From Gammaproteobacteria bacterium (lineage in GTDB: Bacteria; Pseudomonadota; Gammaproteobacteria; PS1; Pseudothioglobaceae): a stretch of 40,827 nucleotides of DNA. Made by a program: the position numbers and the translations under genes. The stretch is from assembly GCA_029243595.1 (NCBI GenBank), contig JAQWRQ010000016.1, positions 1 to 40,827 of the forward strand, in the 5' to 3' direction. Within the stretch, counting starts at the first letter, position 1; each line of letters starts with the position of its first letter. Below, in pieces: positions 38,701-40,827 of the stretch. Below the pieces are notes generated by a model. It had not been told where the DNA came from. It saw only the letters and a program-made list of their open reading frames with translations, and did not search any database.

Positions 38701-39669
38701 ATGGCAAAAACGTCCATGAAAAAAATGTTAGAGGCTGGTGTACACTTTGGTCACCGTAGCCGTTTTTGGCACCCAAAAATGGAGCGCTACATCTACGGCA
38801 CTCGCAATGGTGTGCATATCATCAACCTAGAAAAAACCCTACCAATGTTTAACGATGTGCTTAATTTTGCATCGAAAACTGCAGCTGCAGGTGGCTCAAT
38901 CTTGTTCGTTGGAACAAAAAGAGCGGCGGCTGATATCGTTAAAGAAGAGGCGATTCGTTGTGGCATGCCATACGTAAATCACCGTTGGTTAGGCGGCATG
39001 ATGACAAACTACAAGACAATTAAAGCTTCTATTAAGCGTTTAAAAGATCTTGAGTTTTTAGCCGAAGAAAACTTTACCCAATTTGGTAAAAAAGAAGCGC
39101 TAATGATGACGCGTGAAATGGAAAAATTAGAACGCAGTTTAGGCGGTATTAAAGATTTAGGTGGCATTCCTGACGTGGTTTTTGTTATTGACATTGGTCA
39201 TGAGAAAAACGCCATTAAAGAAGCGCAAAAACTTCACTTGCCATTAATCGGTGTTGTAGATACCAATCACAACCCTGAAGGTATTGACTATGTTATCCCT
39301 GGTAACGACGACTCAATTAGAGCCATTGGTTTCTACGCTAGAGAAATTGCTAACGCTGTTTTAGAAGCGAAAGCTGCTGCTGGCACGCAAACTAAAAAAG
39401 CACCCGCTAAACAAGCGCCTGCAAAGAAGCCTGCTGCTAAAAAAGAAGAAGTAAAAACTGAAGCACCTGCCGCTAAAGAGGCGCCAGCTAAAGAGCCGGC
39501 TACTAAAAAAGCACCAGCAAAAAAAGCTGAACCTGTTAAAGCAGAGAAACTTAGTAAAACAGCACTTAATGCAATGAAAAAAGCAGAGCTAGCTGATTAT
39601 GCAAATACTCAAGGTGTTAAGGTTAACGCTAGCGATACTAAAGCTCAAATGCTTGAAAAGCTTGCTTAG
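38701..39669 (+). CDS. rpsB: 30S ribosomal protein S2 with long basic C-terminal extension
   Basis: S2 sits on the small subunit and helps to recruit S1. The 322-residue protein has the whole S2 domain (about 1-227), with [46 protein letters not shown] and [19 protein letters not shown]. coli S2 is 241 residues. Here a Lys/Ala/Pro-rich linker (about 228-283) leads to a compact C-terminal segment (284-322, [20 protein letters not shown] then [16 protein letters not shown]) that resembles small HeH/LEM- or SAP-like helix-extension-helix folds. The extension is in frame, so it is not a mis-called end. Confidence 0.97.
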   Translation: MAKTSMKKMLEAGVHFGHRSRFWHPKMERYIYGTRNGVHIINLEKTLPMFNDVLNFASKTAAAGGSILFVGTKRAAADIVKEEAIRCGMPYVNHRWLGGMMTNYKTIKASIKRLKDLEFLAEENFTQFGKKEALMMTREMEKLERSLGGIKDLGGIPDVVFVIDIGHEKNAIKEAQKLHLPLIGVVDTNHNPEGIDYVIPGNDDSIRAIGFYAREIANAVLEAKAAAGTQTKKAPAKQAPAKKPAAKKEEVKTEAPAAKEAPAKEPATKKAPAKKAEPVKAEKLSKTALNAMKKAELADYANTQGVKVNASDTKAQMLEKLA

Positions 39670-39687
39670 ACAAAACACACATTAAGT

Positions 39688-39705
39688 CACCCCGTTAATG
39701 GGGTG
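39688..39705 (+). promoter_or_regulatory. Hairpin between rpsB and tsf
   Basis: CACCCC and GGGGTG form a perfect 6-bp stem around GTTAAT, 18 bases after the rpsB stop. No T-run follows. It lies 12 bases before the tsf ribosome site and could tune the S2:EF-Ts ratio by partial termination or mRNA processing. Confidence 0.65.
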
Positions 39706-39726
39706 CAATACATACAGGAGATACTT

Positions 39727-40605
39727 ATGGCAATTACAGCCGCTTCAGTTAAAGAACTAAGAGAAAGAACCGGTGCAGGCATGATGGACTGCAAAAAAGC
39801 CCTAACAGAAACCAATGGCGACATGGAGGCAGCGATTGACCTTATGCGCACATCAGGCGCTGCAAAAGCCGCTAAAAAATCAAGTCGTGTTGCTGCTGAA
39901 GGCTTAGTCAAGGTCAACATTAGTGATGATGGAAAAACAGCCACCATTCTAGAGGTTAACTCTGAAACTGACTTTGTGACTAAGGGCGATGCCTTTATCG
40001 ATTTTGTTAATTCATTAGGTGCATTAGCACTTAAAACAACCCCTGAAAACATTGATGAGTTTTTAACTCAAACACTAGACAACGGCGATTCATTAGAAAA
40101 AGCCAGAGAAGCTATTGTCGCTAAAGTGGGTGAGAACGTTGCTATTAGACGCGTACAAACTGTTAGTGTTGATACAGGTGTTATTGGTGCTTACAAGCAT
40201 GGCGAGCGTATTGCAGTACTTGCTACTTTAGAAGGTGGTGACGAGGCGCTAGCAAAAGACATTGCTATGCATATCGCAGCAACACGCCCTGAGTGTGTTA
40301 CTGAAGACGAGCTATCTGATGATCTTTTAGAAAGAGAAAAAGCTATTTTTGTTGAGCAAGCAAGAGAATCTGGCAAGCCAGACAACATCATTGAAAAAAT
40401 GATCGTCGGCCGCATGAAAAAGTTTGTAAACGAAGTAACGCTTTACGGCCAAGCCTTTGTTAAAGACCCAGACACAACAGTAGGCGCACTTGCAAAATCA
40501 AATGGTGCACAAGTTAAGTCTTTTATTCGTTTTGAAGTCGGTGAAGGTATTGAAAAGAAAGAAGAAAACTTTGCCGATGAAGTGGCGGCCCAAATGAAAG
40601 GCTAA
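39727..40605 (+). CDS. tsf: Translation elongation factor Ts
   Basis: EF-Ts exchanges GDP for GTP on EF-Tu. The 292-residue protein starts MAITAASVKELRERTGAGMM with MDCKKALTETNGDMEAAIDL, the N-terminal domain. The core dimer region includes VNSETDFVTKGDAF, and the C-terminal region VTLYGQAFVKDPDTTVGA is conserved. CAGGAG precedes the ATG by 7 bases; an in-frame start 8 codons upstream would put the ribosome site inside the gene and was rejected. It is cotranscribed with rpsB and ends before a strong terminator. Confidence 0.97.
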   Translation: MAITAASVKELRERTGAGMMDCKKALTETNGDMEAAIDLMRTSGAAKAAKKSSRVAAEGLVKVNISDDGKTATILEVNSETDFVTKGDAFIDFVNSLGALALKTTPENIDEFLTQTLDNGDSLEKAREAIVAKVGENVAIRRVQTVSVDTGVIGAYKHGERIAVLATLEGGDEALAKDIAMHIAATRPECVTEDELSDDLLEREKAIFVEQARESGKPDNIIEKMIVGRMKKFVNEVTLYGQAFVKDPDTTVGALAKSNGAQVKSFIRFEVGEGIEKKEENFADEVAAQMKG

Positions 40606-40612
40606 CACAGGA

Positions 40613-40658
40613 TTTAAGCAATTAAAAAGGCGCGAAAGCGCCTTTTTAATTGCTTAAA
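40613..40658. terminator. Very long bidirectional terminator after tsf
   Basis: The two arms (40613-40633 and 40638-40658) are perfectly complementary over 21 bases around a GAAA tetraloop. The core is AAAAAGGCGC-GAAA-GCGCCTTTTT, so both strands have a T-run. It lies 7 bases after the tsf stop. Confidence 0.9.
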
Positions 40659-40695
40659 ATACTTACACGTTTGATCATTTAGCTTTACCCATAAA

Positions 40696-40719
40696 AAAAC
40701 CACCCTCTCGGGTGGTTTT
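40696..40719 (-). terminator. Terminator for the minus-strand gene at the right edge
   Basis: AAAACCACCC (40696-40705) and GGGTGGTTTT (40710-40719) pair perfectly around TCTC. On the minus strand a run of seven T follows, so it most likely ends transcription of the gene whose stop is at 40781. On the plus strand four T follow, so some activity there is possible. Confidence 0.8.
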
Positions 40720-40728
40720 AGCTTGGCT

Positions 40729-40754
40729 ACTTAGTAAGCCTAGGCCTACTAAGT
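40729..40754. repeat. 26-base near-perfect palindrome
   Basis: ACTTAGTA (40729-40736) and TACTAAGT (40747-40754) flank a central GCCTAGGC (40738-40745). Only the A/C pair at 40737/40746 breaks the symmetry. It lies between the stop of the minus-strand gene and its terminator. It has no T-run of its own. Confidence 0.75.
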
Positions 40755-40780
40755 GATGCTTAGCGAGGTTAAGTAATAAA

Positions 40781-40827
40781 TTACTTAGCTACTTCAGTTG
40801 AAGTTGCAGTACCTGCAGCTTTAGCAT
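40781..40827 (-). CDS. C-terminal end of an unidentified protein
   Basis: On the minus strand an open frame enters from the right edge and encodes 14 residues, AKAAGTATSTEVAK, before TAA at 40781-40783. The alanine/threonine-rich composition and the downstream terminator make a real gene end likely. Too little is visible to name it. The stop lies inside a small inverted repeat (AAGTAAT at 40771-40777 and ATTACTT at 40780-40786). Confidence 0.5.
   Translation of the reverse strand, partial: AKAAGTATSTEVAK

Noticed and set aside
39388-39540. Lysine/alanine-rich repeats in rpsB as a DNA repeat array
   Set aside because: The repetition is at protein level (KAPAK, APAKE) with varied codons, not a regular DNA repeat.

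Overview
The window is a gene-dense piece of a bacterial chromosome. It has about 40 protein genes on both strands, almost no spare DNA, and a low to moderate G+C content. The protein families and gene blocks are gammaproteobacterial: rpmH-rnpA-yidD-yidC, a complete atpIBEFHAGDC operon, smg-dprA, ubiE-ubiJ-ubiB and rpsB-tsf. A sulfide:quinone oxidoreductase is transcribed divergently from the ATP synthase operon. Taken together this suggests a sulfur-oxidising gammaproteobacterium of the SUP05/Thioglobus/Ruthia type, free-living or symbiotic. That placement is inference from gene content and composition; no database search was run.

Layout. (1) 1-6251, minus strand: dprA, smg and topA, then two small unrecognised genes, trpF and the 5' part of trpB, which runs off the left edge. 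(2) 6365-8714, plus strand: rpmH, rnpA, yidD, yidC. (3) 8849-11084, plus strand: a TauD-like dioxygenase, ampD, kdsC and a one-domain O6-alkylguanine methyltransferase-like gene. The last gene meets the end of the ATP synthase operon tail to tail. (4) 11081-17879, minus strand: the F1Fo ATP synthase operon. (5) 18076-19362, plus strand: sqr. (6) 19404-21899, minus strand: nadK then recN. (7) 21977-25847, plus strand: grpE with a heat-shock-like promoter, adk, and dsbD with two N-terminal alpha domains. (8) 25978-33641, plus strand: a nine-gene run aroQ-accB-accC-argC-erpA-gltA-ubiE-ubiJ-ubiB, tightly spaced or overlapping. (9) 33783-38427, plus strand: rplY, pth, ychF, gpmI, rpe. (10) 38701-40605, plus strand: rpsB-tsf behind a long structured leader. 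(11) 40781-40827, minus strand: the last codons of an unidentified gene.

How the genes fit together. Sqr feeds electrons from sulfide into the quinone pool, ubiE/J/B make ubiquinone, and the ATP synthase uses the resulting proton gradient. ErpA supplies Fe-S clusters to this chemistry. The remaining genes are housekeeping: translation (rpmH, rpsB, tsf, rplY, pth), membrane insertion (yidC, yidD), DNA topology, repair and uptake (topA, recN, dprA), fatty acid, tryptophan, arginine and aromatic synthesis, central carbon, and envelope precursors (kdsC, ampD).

No stretch of more than 300 bases lacks a gene. The two longest gaps, 22523-22796 and 38428-38700, hold regulatory DNA. I saw no tRNA, rRNA, CRISPR array, insertion sequence, prophage or defence island. 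I found no clearly new multi-gene system. The points most worth following are unusual domain layouts (DsbD, ribosomal protein S2, TopA, Adk), an unrecognised gene pair beside trpF, and several strong palindromes.
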